Part shown: positions 9,937-20,551 of the stretch, in pieces
Numbering within the stretch: position 1 is the stretch's first letter
Layout of the letters: every line of letters starts with the position of its first letter
NCBI GenBank assembly: GCA_947492885.1
Contig: CANLPK010000012.1
Location: 1-50,241, forward strand
Source: Bacteroidota bacterium
GTDB lineage: Bacteria; Bacteroidota; Bacteroidia; UKL13-3
Length of the DNA stretch: 50,241 nucleotides
Reading direction: 5' to 3'
Notes under the pieces: model-generated
Databases searched by the model: none
What the model saw: only the letters and a program-made list of their open reading frames with translations
What the model was told of the DNA's origin: nothing
Translations under genes and position numbers: made by a program

Positions 9937-12900
9937 CTAGAATTTTGTCAAGATAACTTTTCTGTAAAGTGTTTGACCTCCCATTTCAATTCTCACCATA
10001 TAGTAAGTAGAAGCAGCATCTTGAAGATCGATTCTTACAGAAGCAGTTCCGTTAAAATTAGGTTTAGAGATGGTTTGAACTTCTTGTCCTAAGTAATTCA
10101 ATACAGTAATAGTTAATGGGCCAGTGATTGCTGAATTAATTTCAACATTGAAAGGTCCTTCAGTTGGATTCGGGAATACATTGATGTTGATTTCATCCTT
10201 AGCGTAAGTTCTGTTATTATCAGCTTGAGCAGTAGGTTGCGTTTTGTTCAATGAACATCCTGTACATACATTATTCCAATTCCAAGTAGTGTATTCACCT
10301 TCAACTTCTTCTCCAATGAATAATCCTTTCATGGTAACGCGAGCTGAGTTTGTTCCTTCTGTTTCAATTTCTTCTAATGAATAAATTGCACCAACAACAG
10401 TACTTCCGCGTTCAACTTCAAATTCGTCGCGAGCATAAACAACGACACTTTTCTCATCAATATTGAATTGATTGTAAGGGCCTAATTCTACTTCATCATA
10501 AATTCTTAATACTGTACAGTTAGAGAATTTGATTTTAGCATTAGAGCAAGAAGTTAATGAACGAATATAAACAACAGGCTTAGTGAAAGTAACGGTAGCA
10601 TTAGTTCCAATAGTGATGTTTTTATAGATTGAGTCGTTCAATGTTACAGTAGCATTGCTAGCTACATTCACATTGCTTCCTGAATTATAATAAGGATTGT
10701 GTTTGAAAGAAGGTAATGATACAGTTGCAGCGCTATAGTATTTAGTAGTTACTGTAGAGTTTGAACTAACGTCAATATCTTTTGCTTTTCCAAAAGTAGT
10801 GCTACCAGTGATAGTAGAATGATTTTCTACTTCTAATTCGCCACCGCATGAGCTGGTAACACCAACACCACCAGTTTGAACGTATGAATAACCTTCTAAT
10901 TCAGCTTCATGAGTAGCTAAGATAGTATAGCTAGAAAGTAATGAAGTAGCATTGTATGCAACATAAGTGCTCGCAGTTGAAGTACAACCGAAGCTATTGG
11001 TAGCAGTTACAGTATAAGTACCTGTAGCATTTACATTAATAACAGCAGTAGTAGCACCAGTATTCCATGAGTAAGTAGAACCAGAAGAACCTGAAGCGGT
11101 CAATACAATTGAACCACCTTGGCAGAATCCTGGCAAAACACCTTGAGAGATAGATACAGAAGGGATACTTCCAACAACAGTGACAGTAGCTGTTCCAGTT
11201 GAAGTATTGTTATGGATATCGGTTACAGTTAATGTTACATTATTAACTCCGATATCGCTACAGCTAAAGTTGGTTTTGCTTAATGAGTATGAAGCAATAC
11301 CACAATTGTCAGTACTTGCATTGTTAATTTGAGATGCATTTACTGTTGCGCTACCGTTAACCAAAGTAACAGTTACATTTTGTGTATTTACAACAGGAGC
11401 TTCATTATCATTAACTGTTACGTCGAACGAACAGCTAGAAGCGTTTCCAGCCATATCAGTTACTTCATAATTAACAGTGTTTGTTCCAGTAGGGTATGCC
11501 TTGCTATAACGACGCGCGATGTATGTGCTGATATCTGTAGTACTTCCGCATAATTTCACATCATCGATATAAAATAATGGAGTAGCTGAAGGATTTGGAT
11601 CCGAGTTAAGGAAATTAGATACTGGAAAGAAGTCGAGTGCTCCAATTTGGTTAGCACCAGCAGCATTATTAAATTGTTTAGAGAATTGCCATGAAGAAAC
11701 GGTAACTCCATTGATAATTAAAACAGTTTGATTTGCAGTTTGGTCAATCAATTGTTTTACTTCAAACCAATTGCCTTGTGGGTAGCTGAAAGCAACATTT
11801 CCACCAGGTCTATTAAGGCGACCACTGCCATTTGAATTAAATTGTAATTGATGAGCCCATTGAACACCTGCTGTTTCAAAGTGTTGCAAGTTATAGTATC
11901 CAGTATGTCCGGCAGGGATATAAACCATGAATGATAATTCCCAGTTTCCAGCAGTTTGGTTACCCAATAAGAACAATTGATCTTGAGGACCACCATTTGC
12001 ATTACCTGAAACTTTCAAGCTCTTCGTGCCGTTGAAAGCTTGATCGGTACTTACTACACTACTTGCAGCGGTATTCGACCAAGGTTTCCATTGTGGAGAT
12101 TGTCCGCTAACAGCAGTCGTGGTATATTCTTCTAAGCCATCAGTATTGCATACTGATCCGCAGCTTTCGCTAATTTCAGGACCTGTTACAGTAACATTGG
12201 CTTTACAAACTCCAGCGTCAGTGCTTACTGTGATATCAGAAGGACAAGTAATAGAAGGTGCTGTTTCATCAGGAGTTCCTAATACTTCAACTGAATCGTA
12301 AGTTGAACATCCAAACTCAGAAGTAATAGTAACATAATACCATCCTGGGGTAAGATCGAAAATAGCTCCATCGGTGCTACCATTGCTCCATAATAATGAA
12401 TATTCGACTCCATTATTTAAATTATTAAATTCTATTGATCCATCATTTCCGTTAGGGCAGCTTGTAGGAATAGCATCTATTGAGTAGCTAAATTGGCACG
12501 GATTTACAGAAATAGTAAATGATTGTTCCACTGGTGTATGCGCCATATGCCATAAATCTTCACCAGTTAAGGTAATTGTTACATTGCCAATATCAGAAGC
12601 ACTTGGAGTGCCTGTTAATGTTGCTGTTCCGTCGCCATTATCAGTTAAAGTTAACCAAGAAGGTAATGAACTTGATATAATTTCTAGTTCATCTCCATAA
12701 GCTACATCTGAGTCAGACACTACGATATCATAAGTATATAATTGATTTTCGTAAGCTGTTTCGTTAGCAGTTGATGTAAATGAAGGCAATGAATTTGGAT
12801 TCAATGTATAAGTACGTGTTGCTGTTTTATTATTTGCATCTTCCGCAGTGAAAACAATGGTATGCGTACCGAAGTCGGCAGCCCATGGCGTCCAGCTCAT

Positions 12901-14163
12901 GGTTACTTGAGGAGTGCTTGATAATGAAGTAGGCAAACTTGATGATAATGTAGCGCCTGCAGGAATCGATGCACTCAAGATACGTGTAGTAACGCTTGGG
13001 TCAGGATTGGTTGCTTTGGCGATATCATCCGTTTGTACTCCAGTTGGGATATAAAAATCAGTAGCTTCTGCACGTGTAGGGCTAATGAAAATAGGGTTGG
13101 TATTTACATTAATAGTTACAGACGTAAATGTTTGAACACCACCATTTCTTTCTGCAATAAAAGTCATTACATAAACTCCTAATTGAGAATTAGTTGGCGT
13201 GTAGCTAAAGGAAGTATTTGTTGGATTCGAAGGGCTATTAGGTAAACTAGGGCTAAATGAAGAACCCGATGGAGCTCCAGATACATTTAAGAATACCGTA
13301 CTGCCATTGTCAACATCTAATGCTTTAATATTGAATGCCAAAGTTTGACCTGGATTTATACTAAATACATAATTATTTGCAGGGGTAACAGAATAATCGA
13401 AAATAGGAGGTGTGTTCGCCGCAACAATTCGAATAATAAAGTCAACAACAGTTATTGATCCACTGGCATCAGTAATTGAAATTGCACCAGTAAATAATTG
13501 AGTTGGCGTTTTGCCAATAGTATTAAAGGTAGCAGCACCTGTAGTTGAGTTAACGTTTAATCCAGTTAAATTAGTTACTCCTGTTTGAGCAGCAGTAGCT
13601 AAGCTAAAGGTTAAACTTTGGTTATCAGGATCATTTGCAGGAACATTAAATGGAGCAGCCGATTGACCTGCTGCTAAATTTATAATTGCTGGCACTGTTG
13701 AAACAGGGCTACCAGTATTACCAGATACCAACTGAACTACCGTTTCGCAACGGAAAGTACCATCGGCATTATTTTGAAGTGTGCTTAAACGACAGCAGTT
13801 CGTGAAAAACGCATTAAAAGACGTTCCACTTACGGCATAAGTATGGGTAATAACTCTTTCAGCTACAAACCAGTCTTCAGCAGCGTTGATTGATGTTACC
13901 ACATAGGTTAAAGTCGCAGAAGATGTTGCATCTCCAAAATTGAGATTGCCAGATGAAGGGTTAACGGTAGCTCCGATTGAAACGCCACCAAAATAACTAA
14001 TACGCCATCCTGTAGTAATTTTAAATGTTACAACACGAGAGGCGTCGTTAGGGCGGGTCCAAGAAATACTTCCATAACGAAAGTGAGAAGCTTCGGCGCT
14101 CGTGGGCGCTAAAAATGCCATTAAGGCAAACATCAGCATCAAAAAGATGCTTTTCTTTTTCAT
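9937..14163 (-). CDS. large secreted multi-domain protein (Ig/cadherin-like, HYR-like, T9SS C-terminal sorting domain)
   Basis: Signal peptide MKKKSIFLMLMFALMAFLAPTSAEA; NTPPIFDYSVTP / SLPSFTSTANETAYENQLYTYDI Ig-like repeats; APSITCPSDITVSTDAG HYR start; C-terminal INVFPNPTEGPFNVEINSAITGPLTITVLNYLGQEVQ...YRKVILTKF T9SS-type tail. Confidence 0.92.
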   Translation of the reverse strand: MKKKSIFLMLMFALMAFLAPTSAEASHFRYGSISWTRPNDASRVVTFKITTGWRISYFGGVSIGATVNPSSGNLNFGDATSSATLTYVVTSINAAEDWFVAERVITHTYAVSGTSFNAFFTNCCRLSTLQNNADGTFRCETVVQLVSGNTGSPVSTVPAIINLAAGQSAAPFNVPANDPDNQSLTFSLATAAQTGVTNLTGLNVNSTTGAATFNTIGKTPTQLFTGAISITDASGSITVVDFIIRIVAANTPPIFDYSVTPANNYVFSINPGQTLAFNIKALDVDNGSTVFLNVSGAPSGSSFSPSLPNSPSNPTNTSFSYTPTNSQLGVYVMTFIAERNGGVQTFTSVTINVNTNPIFISPTRAEATDFYIPTGVQTDDIAKATNPDPSVTTRILSASIPAGATLSSSLPTSLSSTPQVTMSWTPWAADFGTHTIVFTAEDANNKTATRTYTLNPNSLPSFTSTANETAYENQLYTYDIVVSDSDVAYGDELEIISSSLPSWLTLTDNGDGTATLTGTPSASDIGNVTITLTGEDLWHMAHTPVEQSFTISVNPCQFSYSIDAIPTSCPNGNDGSIEFNNLNNGVEYSLLWSNGSTDGAIFDLTPGWYYVTITSEFGCSTYDSVEVLGTPDETAPSITCPSDITVSTDAGVCKANVTVTGPEISESCGSVCNTDGLEEYTTTAVSGQSPQWKPWSNTAASSVVSTDQAFNGTKSLKVSGNANGGPQDQLFLLGNQTAGNWELSFMVYIPAGHTGYYNLQHFETAGVQWAHQLQFNSNGSGRLNRPGGNVAFSYPQGNWFEVKQLIDQTANQTVLIINGVTVSSWQFSKQFNNAAGANQIGALDFFPVSNFLNSDPNPSATPLFYIDDVKLCGSTTDISTYIARRYSKAYPTGTNTVNYEVTDMAGNASSCSFDVTVNDNEAPVVNTQNVTVTLVNGSATVNASQINNASTDNCGIASYSLSKTNFSCSDIGVNNVTLTVTDIHNNTSTGTATVTVVGSIPSVSISQGVLPGFCQGGSIVLTASGSSGSTYSWNTGATTAVINVNATGTYTVTATNSFGCTSTASTYVAYNATSLLSSYTILATHEAELEGYSYVQTGGVGVTSSCGGELEVENHSTITGSTTFGKAKDIDVSSNSTVTTKYYSAATVSLPSFKHNPYYNSGSNVNVASNATVTLNDSIYKNITIGTNATVTFTKPVVYIRSLTSCSNAKIKFSNCTVLRIYDEVELGPYNQFNIDEKSVVVYARDEFEVERGSTVVGAIYSLEEIETEGTNSARVTMKGLFIGEEVEGEYTTWNWNNVCTGCSLNKTQPTAQADNNRTYAKDEININVFPNPTEGPFNVEINSAITGPLTITVLNYLGQEVQTISKPNFNGTASVRIDLQDAASTYYMVRIEMGGQTLYRKVILTKF

Positions 14164-14741
14164 AGAAAAAGATTTAAAAGTTGATTGTAGAAATTGGTTC
14201 ATTGGTTAATTGATTAAATAGTTAAAAATTTAAAGACAGTGTACCCGTGCTTTTAACACCGATAAAATTGTTGCAATAAATAATGCCAATGGTTTTTTGT
14301 TAGTCCAGAGATACATTAGATTTGTTTTATGAGGCAAATATATTTCTTTTTTCATTCCGCCAAATTTTTTTTATATTAAATTTCGAGCAATTGTATAAAA
14401 AATTCGTCACTCGATTTTACACCCAGTTATTTATTAATGGTTGCAGGAAATTTTAGTGAGAAACCTGGGAATAGTAATATTATATTCAATGAAGCCTTAT
14501 AAATCAACATTATATTAACGCGATTGATGTGATTTGAAAAGAAAACGGGAATGAAAGAATGGAATAAAAAGTTTTTATTCGTTTATTGTCGCCTTGAAAA
14601 GTGGTCAAATAAATCGATCACCTAAAACGTATAAATAGTTAAATAATTCCGCAGAGCCATTAATGACCTAAAAAAGATACACATTTCACTCCTTAATTAA
14701 TTAGCCTATTTATTCTATTACATTTGCTTCTACTTTATATC

Positions 14742-15113
14742 ATGAAAATACTATTCGCAATTGGCTTTGGTAGCTTTATCGGTGGTTCTAGCCGATATCT
14801 CATCTCCATCTTTTTTCAACAAAGAATTCAAGGTGTATTTCCATGGACTACTTTTTCTGTAAACCTAATTGGGTGCTTTTTAATTGGAATCGTATTTAGT
14901 GCCTTCGAAAAAGGCAATATAACTGGCGATTGGAAATTATTTTTAGCCACAGGCATCCTCGGTGGATTTACCACCTTTTCAGCATTCTCAATGGAATCAT
15001 TGCAAATGATGCGTTCAGGAAATGTCATGCTTGCAATGATATATGTTCTTACCAGCGTTTTATTAGGTATTGTATTTAGTTTTCTTGGTTACAGTCTTAT
15101 TAAATCCTTCTAG
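14742..15113 (+). CDS. crcB: fluoride efflux transporter CrcB/Fluc
   Basis: GFGSFIGGSSRYLIS, PWTTFSVNLIGCFLIGI, GILGGFTTFSAFSME. Confidence 0.95.
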   Translation: MKILFAIGFGSFIGGSSRYLISIFFQQRIQGVFPWTTFSVNLIGCFLIGIVFSAFEKGNITGDWKLFLATGILGGFTTFSAFSMESLQMMRSGNVMLAMIYVLTSVLLGIVFSFLGYSLIKSF

Positions 15114-15201
15114 CTTGATACGTTTTCTTAATTAATTGAATTGAGATTTTAAAGTTTCTCATTTCTCATTATTCCTTATTTTGCAGCAAAATTGAATCGA
15201 T

Positions 15202-16965
15202 ATGAATTCTAAAAATATCAAAATTGCAGTGATCTCCCTGCTTTCTCTTATTGTTATCTTCTTTGTTTACCGATTCTTTTTCGGTTCAGCTCGCAGCATC
15301 TATCGATTAATTCCAAAAGATAGTTATGTAGTGATGAATGTAAATTTGAAGGCGATTGCTACGAAACTTGATCTAACAAGAATAAAAAATTCGACACTCT
15401 ACGCTAAGTATAAAGAGGAAACTAGTCGCGGTGAGAAAGATTTTTTACAGGTTATTTTTGATTCTGTATTGCATGATCCTAAGAAATCGGGAATCGACTT
15501 TGGTACGGAAGCCAGCATCTATGGCTTTGAGAAAGGGCATGGGAGGTATTTTGCTGTTGCCGTTGCCATTGATAGCAAGTCGAAGTTTGATAAGCTCATT
15601 GATGAAAATCTTACTAAGGAAAATAAACAATATGCAAAAGGTGATATTAATATTATTGAGATAGATGACAGGGTTCTTCTAGGATATGATGGTGATCATG
15701 CCATCCTTTTAAATACAGAACAATATGATAATGTTCGAGAAAAATCGGTTGAAAAAACATTGCTCTATTTATTCGATTTACATCGCGACGAAAATTTCAA
15801 TAAGAATATAGCCTCTTCAAAATTTGCAAGCACCAAAGGCGATATCACTTGGTTCGTGGATATGCAACATCTTATTGGCGATGAGATGCCTAAGAAAAGT
15901 GAAGGTAGAAAGTATTTCGATTTTAGCTTGCTTTCATCATTGAATTTCAATCAAGATAATTTTGAATTAAATACCGATTTTGTTTTTGAAACCGAAGATG
16001 TATTAAAGGATGTGAAATCAATTATTACCAAGCACGGTATCTCCCGAGAACAGCTTCCTTTTCTTTCCAATGGTAAGATATTGGGACTACTATCACTTTC
16101 CTTCGACTTTAAACAATTTATTGAAGTATTTGGTGAGAAATATGAAAAGGAGCTAGGCCGAAAATTATCCAAAGAACAAGGAGGCATGACCTTGGAGGAT
16201 TATAAGAATCTATATACAGGTGATGTGAATGTTTCCTTGTTGGATGTAAAAGCAATAATGGAGGATTATGATAAATACGAATTGGATGAAGCAACCAAAG
16301 AATATAAAATGGTTAAAGCACAACGCCCCAAATTTCTGCCCATATTCTCTGCAACGATGGGAATAAAAGATAAAGCCGTATTGAAGAAAGTATTTAAAAC
16401 TGTTATTGAGAGGAATGCTGGTTCAACAGAAGAGTTTGGAAGATATCTGGAATTAAATAATAGTTATATCGGTTCACTGTATTATGTGGTGAGTGGTAAT
16501 TATATCACACTAATCAACGACTCTGCTTTGGCTTACAAAATTAAGAATGAAGGCAAACTTGGTGAGTCACCTGATGCAATGAAGGCCATGGTTTGCGAAA
16601 ACGCCTTTTCTTTCTTCCTAGATTTGGATTTGAAGAATTATCCTGAAGGACTCAAATCAACATATTTTGAAAATTATTATATGAAAGAGGTTTCTGCACC
16701 TTTCTTTGCAAATATCAATAGTATTTCTATCACTGGAAATGACCAGCATGGCCAACTAAAAATAAATCTGGTGCCAGGCAATGATAATTCACTGGTTCGA
16801 TTATTTAATGCATTCGATGCACAGGTAAAAAATGAATTGGAGAGAGAGCAGCTTCGTTCTCAAGAGCGTGAACAAGAGCAGTCACTCTTGGATTCACTAA
16901 ACAAATTGGCAGCGCCAGAGGACGAGGTAAGAGATGAAACTCCAGCGTACAGTCCCCAACACTAG
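15202..16965 (+). CDS. DUF4836-like membrane-anchored protein
   Basis: N-terminal TM anchor followed by IYRLIPKDSYVVMNVNLKAIATKLDLTRI; long soluble domain of Bacteroidota-specific appearance. Confidence 0.6.
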   Translation: MNSKNIKIAVISLLSLIVIFFVYRFFFGSARSIYRLIPKDSYVVMNVNLKAIATKLDLTRIKNSTLYAKYKEETSRGEKDFLQVIFDSVLHDPKKSGIDFGTEASIYGFEKGHGRYFAVAVAIDSKSKFDKLIDENLTKENKQYAKGDINIIEIDDRVLLGYDGDHAILLNTEQYDNVREKSVEKTLLYLFDLHRDENFNKNIASSKFASTKGDITWFVDMQHLIGDEMPKKSEGRKYFDFSLLSSLNFNQDNFELNTDFVFETEDVLKDVKSIITKHGISREQLPFLSNGKILGLLSLSFDFKQFIEVFGEKYEKELGRKLSKEQGGMTLEDYKNLYTGDVNVSLLDVKAIMEDYDKYELDEATKEYKMVKAQRPKFLPIFSATMGIKDKAVLKKVFKTVIERNAGSTEEFGRYLELNNSYIGSLYYVVSGNYITLINDSALAYKIKNEGKLGESPDAMKAMVCENAFSFFLDLDLKNYPEGLKSTYFENYYMKEVSAPFFANINSISITGNDQHGQLKINLVPGNDNSLVRLFNAFDAQVKNELEREQLRSQEREQEQSLLDSLNKLAAPEDEVRDETPAYSPQH

Positions 16966-16968
16966 TAA

Positions 16969-17616
16969 TTGATGAATATTCGTATTGATGCATTGGTACC
17001 CAGTTTTCTGGAAGGGAAAATTCCTACAGGGAATTTATGGGCAAAACAAATTGCACTTGATGATACTGGATACTTTCTAATCAATGCCAACTCTGGGAAA
17101 GGAAAATCAACCTTACTTTCTTATTTATTCGGTGTGAGAAAAGATTATCAGGGAACGATTCATTTTAATAATAAAAACCTTCGCGAATTTAATATTGATG
17201 ATTGGGCTGATTGGAGAAGCAAAAAAATATCGATGGTATTTCAGGAGCTGAAGCTCTTTCCTCAACTCACCGCATTGCAAAATGTATTGATGAAGAATGA
17301 ACTTACGAAGCATTTCTCACTCGAACAAACGCGTGAATTATTCTCTCGGCTTGGAATTTTAGAATTTTTGGATATTCCTTGTAATCGCCTTTCATTAGGG
17401 CAGCAGCAGCGTGTCGCCATCATCAGGGCATTGCATCAATCCTTCGAATGCATTTTATTGGATGAACCATTCAGTCACCTCGATGTCGAAAATGCGAGCA
17501 TCGCTTTTAATCTTATCATGGAACAATGTAAGGCACAAAATGCGATGATGATTTTGAGTAGCTTGGGTAGTAATCATGGATTTAATTTCACCGAAACATT
17601 TAATCTGGCTTCATGA
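16969..17616 (+). CDS. ABC transporter ATP-binding protein (LolD-like)
   Basis: Walker A NSGKGKSTLL, signature LSLGQQQRVAI, Walker B ILLDEPFSHLD. Confidence 0.9.
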   Translation: MMNIRIDALVPSFLEGKIPTGNLWAKQIALDDTGYFLINANSGKGKSTLLSYLFGVRKDYQGTIHFNNKNLREFNIDDWADWRSKKISMVFQELKLFPQLTALQNVLMKNELTKHFSLEQTRELFSRLGILEFLDIPCNRLSLGQQQRVAIIRALHQSFECILLDEPFSHLDVENASIAFNLIMEQCKAQNAMMILSSLGSNHGFNFTETFNLAS

Positions 17617-18797
17617 TTCAAAATTTATTACCCGGCAAACATGGAAAATTGCAACTTTGGATTGTGATGTTTGGATCCTTTATTGGATTGAGCTTGGTGA
17701 TGATTTCAACCCAGCTTTATTTCGATTTTAAAAATTTCTTAACCGTCAAATCCGATTTTTTATCTGAACAGTTTATTACCGTGAATAAAAAGGTGAATGT
17801 ATTAAACACCCTGCTGAATAGTAAGTCGACATTTAGCCAAGAGGAGATAAGCACTTTAGAGAATATGCCACAAGTGAAGCAGGTGGCGGGATTTGTGTCG
17901 AATCGGTTTCGGTTGAAAACCTCCATTCAGTTTGCTGGACAGCAATTATATTCTGATTTGTTTTTCGAAGCTGTGCCCGATACGTACCTTGATATACAGC
18001 CAAACAACTGGGAATGGGATTCGGTGGAAGGTATCATCCCCATTATACTTCCAGCCGATTATTTGAATTTATACAATTTCGGATTTGCCCCAGGACAAGG
18101 ACTGCCCCAGCTTACACCGGATATGATTTCTATGGCGACCTTGCAAATTCAAATTAATGGGGCAGGGAAGGAGCGCATATTCAAAGGGAAAATTGTGGGC
18201 TTCTCCAATCGTATCAATTCGATTTTGGTGCCTTTGGATTTTATGCAATACGCAAATCGGAATTTTAGTGATGCCCTCGAACCGGAGCCTTCACGACTGA
18301 TTGTAGCAAGCGATAACCCTGCTGATCCAGCATTGATGAAGTATTTTGATGAGCAAGGATATGAGTTGAATAATGAATTATTGAAGAACTCGAAGATGCA
18401 ATCGTTGATGCGAATTATCTTAACCATCGTGCTTTTTCTGAGTGCAATAATTATCGCCTTATCGCTTACTGGCTTTGTACAATTCTCGCGATTACTTATT
18501 AATAAGAAGGAATATGAGATACGAATACTTTATTATTTGGGTTATACCCATCGATTCATCGCGTCGAAATATTTAATATTCTATTTACGAATTACAGGTA
18601 TCGTATTTGTTCTTTCGTTACTTAGTTTGTTTGTCGTGCAATATTTCTTTGGCGATTGGATGACTCATAAAGGTTTTGAATTGGAATCAAGCATACAATT
18701 AGAAGCAATTTTCTCGGGCTTTGCATTGTTTGCAATACTTGTAATCACAGGGGCGTGGGATATATTTAGGGTAACGAAAAAGCTGGCGAAAAGCTAA
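17613..18797 (+). CDS. FtsX-like ABC transporter permease
   Basis: 4-bp overlap with the ATPase; N-terminal TM, large extracytoplasmic domain, then three C-terminal TM segments around YEIRILYYLGYTHRFIASKYL. Confidence 0.82.
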   Translation: MIQNLLPGKHGKLQLWIVMFGSFIGLSLVMISTQLYFDFKNFLTVKSDFLSEQFITVNKKVNVLNTLLNSKSTFSQEEISTLENMPQVKQVAGFVSNRFRLKTSIQFAGQQLYSDLFFEAVPDTYLDIQPNNWEWDSVEGIIPIILPADYLNLYNFGFAPGQGLPQLTPDMISMATLQIQINGAGKERIFKGKIVGFSNRINSILVPLDFMQYANRNFSDALEPEPSRLIVASDNPADPALMKYFDEQGYELNNELLKNSKMQSLMRIILTIVLFLSAIIIALSLTGFVQFSRLLINKKEYEIRILYYLGYTHRFIASKYLIFYLRITGIVFVLSLLSLFVVQYFFGDWMTHKGFELESSIQLEAIFSGFALFAILVITGAWDIFRVTKKLAKS

Positions 18798-18806
18798 GGA
18801 TTGAAA

Positions 18807-20384
18807 TCATTCAACGGGACCTGAACGGGTCATCACCATTTTTCCATTTTGCAATTCATAATATTCCTGAATTACTTGTTCCGATTCATTATCCACGCGT
18901 ATGCTTCGAAAGATTTCATATAAGGTAAGATTGCCATCAATGAATTTATAGCTTTTAGTTTCGCTTACTCCATTCTTACTATAATGTGTTTGTCCTAAAA
19001 CTGAATGGCTCACCCAATTGTACTGCACGGTTTCCATGCTACTCAAAAGGGTATCATATTTAAATTTACTGGCGATACTATCGTAAATGAAATATTGATA
19101 CGTATCCTTCCTGCCATTATTCCTCAATCGATAATCAGTGAATCCGTCAAAATTATAATCATCACATTCAAAGATGGTATTGTACCTTGATATATTATGA
19201 GTTTTGTTTTTGATAAAAACATATTGCTCATAATGCACATTCCCTTCGCCAAATCGGGTAGCTTCATGGGTGACAATCATTTGCCATAGGTGCACAAATC
19301 GATCACCTTGCTTTTCATAGCAATCGGTGGTGCTGGTACTACCGGCCTCCACATTGGAGCCTCTTGGTTCAACATAATATATGGTGCCTTTAAATTGTTT
19401 TCGGGTATCATCAAAACTCACCGAAGTGTATTGATTCAAGAGTGTGTCAGGTTGGTATGTTTTTGTTGCCGGATTTAAATGATAATACTTTTTGATATTG
19501 GGGTTGGAATCCACGGGGATGGCATAATCAACGAAGCCATCAAAATTATAATCACCGTAGGTTTTGGGAGTGTAAATTAATGGAATGGTATCGTTTGATT
19601 CCAGCAAAGCCAATCGGTCTTTTATTCGGTGGTAGTGATATACGCGACTTGAATTACTGGAATCTCCATATTTCTCAATGATTTTATCGATGTATTCCGA
19701 ATTTTTACCATGAATTTTAAAAGTGATTTTAGCATTGCCTGAGAATAAAGTTCCTTCCGATGTTTGGGCAACGCTATCAAAGGAGAGTTGAATGAGTTCG
19801 CTATAGAAAAAATCCTGAATAAAGGTGCTTTTTTTTTCCTGAAACATGTAAAAGGTATACCTTCCTGGCTTGTTGGGATTGCAAATTCGTATATCGTTAT
19901 TGCCATCAAAATCGAAATCGAATACCTTAAAGCTATCGATACAAAAATTTAGAACGCCATTTATTTCAGCATCGAAGGGTAGCGAGAATATTTTTTCATC
20001 ATTGCTTAATTTAGATACTTCCAGCAGTAAGTTTTTTCTGGCAAATTTACTGGAGGGTTGTACTATGGATTTGTTTGTGGTATAGCTTAATTCATATTTA
20101 AATCGGGAGTCGATTTTTGTAAAGATAGGCGCATTGCTGTTTGTGGGTATTGAATAACTCTTAGCGTTAATAGTGATTGACAATGCCAGGTGGATGAAGA
20201 GATATAAAATAAAATTATGTGGCTTTATTTTATTTGAAATTACACGAAAGATTCCCATATTTTGATTGCGCAAATATCGAAACAATGATTGGATTAATTT
20301 AATGAAGTTTGTGAATTTTGATTTGAAGGCTAAAGGTAAAATTGATTTCATGAAGTATAGATGAATTATTTTTAATAATTCCAT
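18807..20384 (-). CDS. hypothetical secreted/anchored protein with repeated D-x-N-F-D-G-x-x-D motifs (start may be nearer 20258, MGIFRV...)
   Basis: Long ORF; DFDFDGNNDIRI, GDYNFDGFVDYAI, DDYNFDGFTDYRL repeats; hydrophobic segment NFILYLFIHLALSITINAKS. Confidence 0.7.
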   Translation of the reverse strand: MELLKIIHLYFMKSILPLAFKSKFTNFIKLIQSLFRYLRNQNMGIFRVISNKIKPHNFILYLFIHLALSITINAKSYSIPTNSNAPIFTKIDSRFKYELSYTTNKSIVQPSSKFARKNLLLEVSKLSNDEKIFSLPFDAEINGVLNFCIDSFKVFDFDFDGNNDIRICNPNKPGRYTFYMFQEKKSTFIQDFFYSELIQLSFDSVAQTSEGTLFSGNAKITFKIHGKNSEYIDKIIEKYGDSSNSSRVYHYHRIKDRLALLESNDTIPLIYTPKTYGDYNFDGFVDYAIPVDSNPNIKKYYHLNPATKTYQPDTLLNQYTSVSFDDTRKQFKGTIYYVEPRGSNVEAGSTSTTDCYEKQGDRFVHLWQMIVTHEATRFGEGNVHYEQYVFIKNKTHNISRYNTIFECDDYNFDGFTDYRLRNNGRKDTYQYFIYDSIASKFKYDTLLSSMETVQYNWVSHSVLGQTHYSKNGVSETKSYKFIDGNLTLYEIFRSIRVDNESEQVIQEYYELQNGKMVMTRSGPVE

Positions 20385-20396
20385 AAATCATTCTAT

Positions 20397-20518
20397 GGCC
20401 GCCGCAGTTGGTGTTGTGTGCAAGCCTTAACGCGAGTCACACCAACGGCCAATTATTCAACGAGAAGTTATGCCCAGTTGTTGGTGACCCGCCGCACAAC
20501 CACACACAACAACGGCGG
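20397..20518. repeat. MITE-like element copy 1
   Basis: ccgccgcagttggtgttgtgtg ... cacacaacaacggcgg form imperfect terminal inverted repeats; shares gcccagttgttggtgacccgccgca exactly with copy 2. Confidence 0.7.
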
Positions 20519-20551
20519 AAAATGGGTTGGTTCATGAAGAAATACAATCAA

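Noticed and set aside
14203-14741. Fluoride riboswitch upstream of crcB
   Set aside because: The 540-bp AT-rich intergenic region was scanned for the conserved crcB-motif core and none was evident by eye; covariance search would be needed for certainty.
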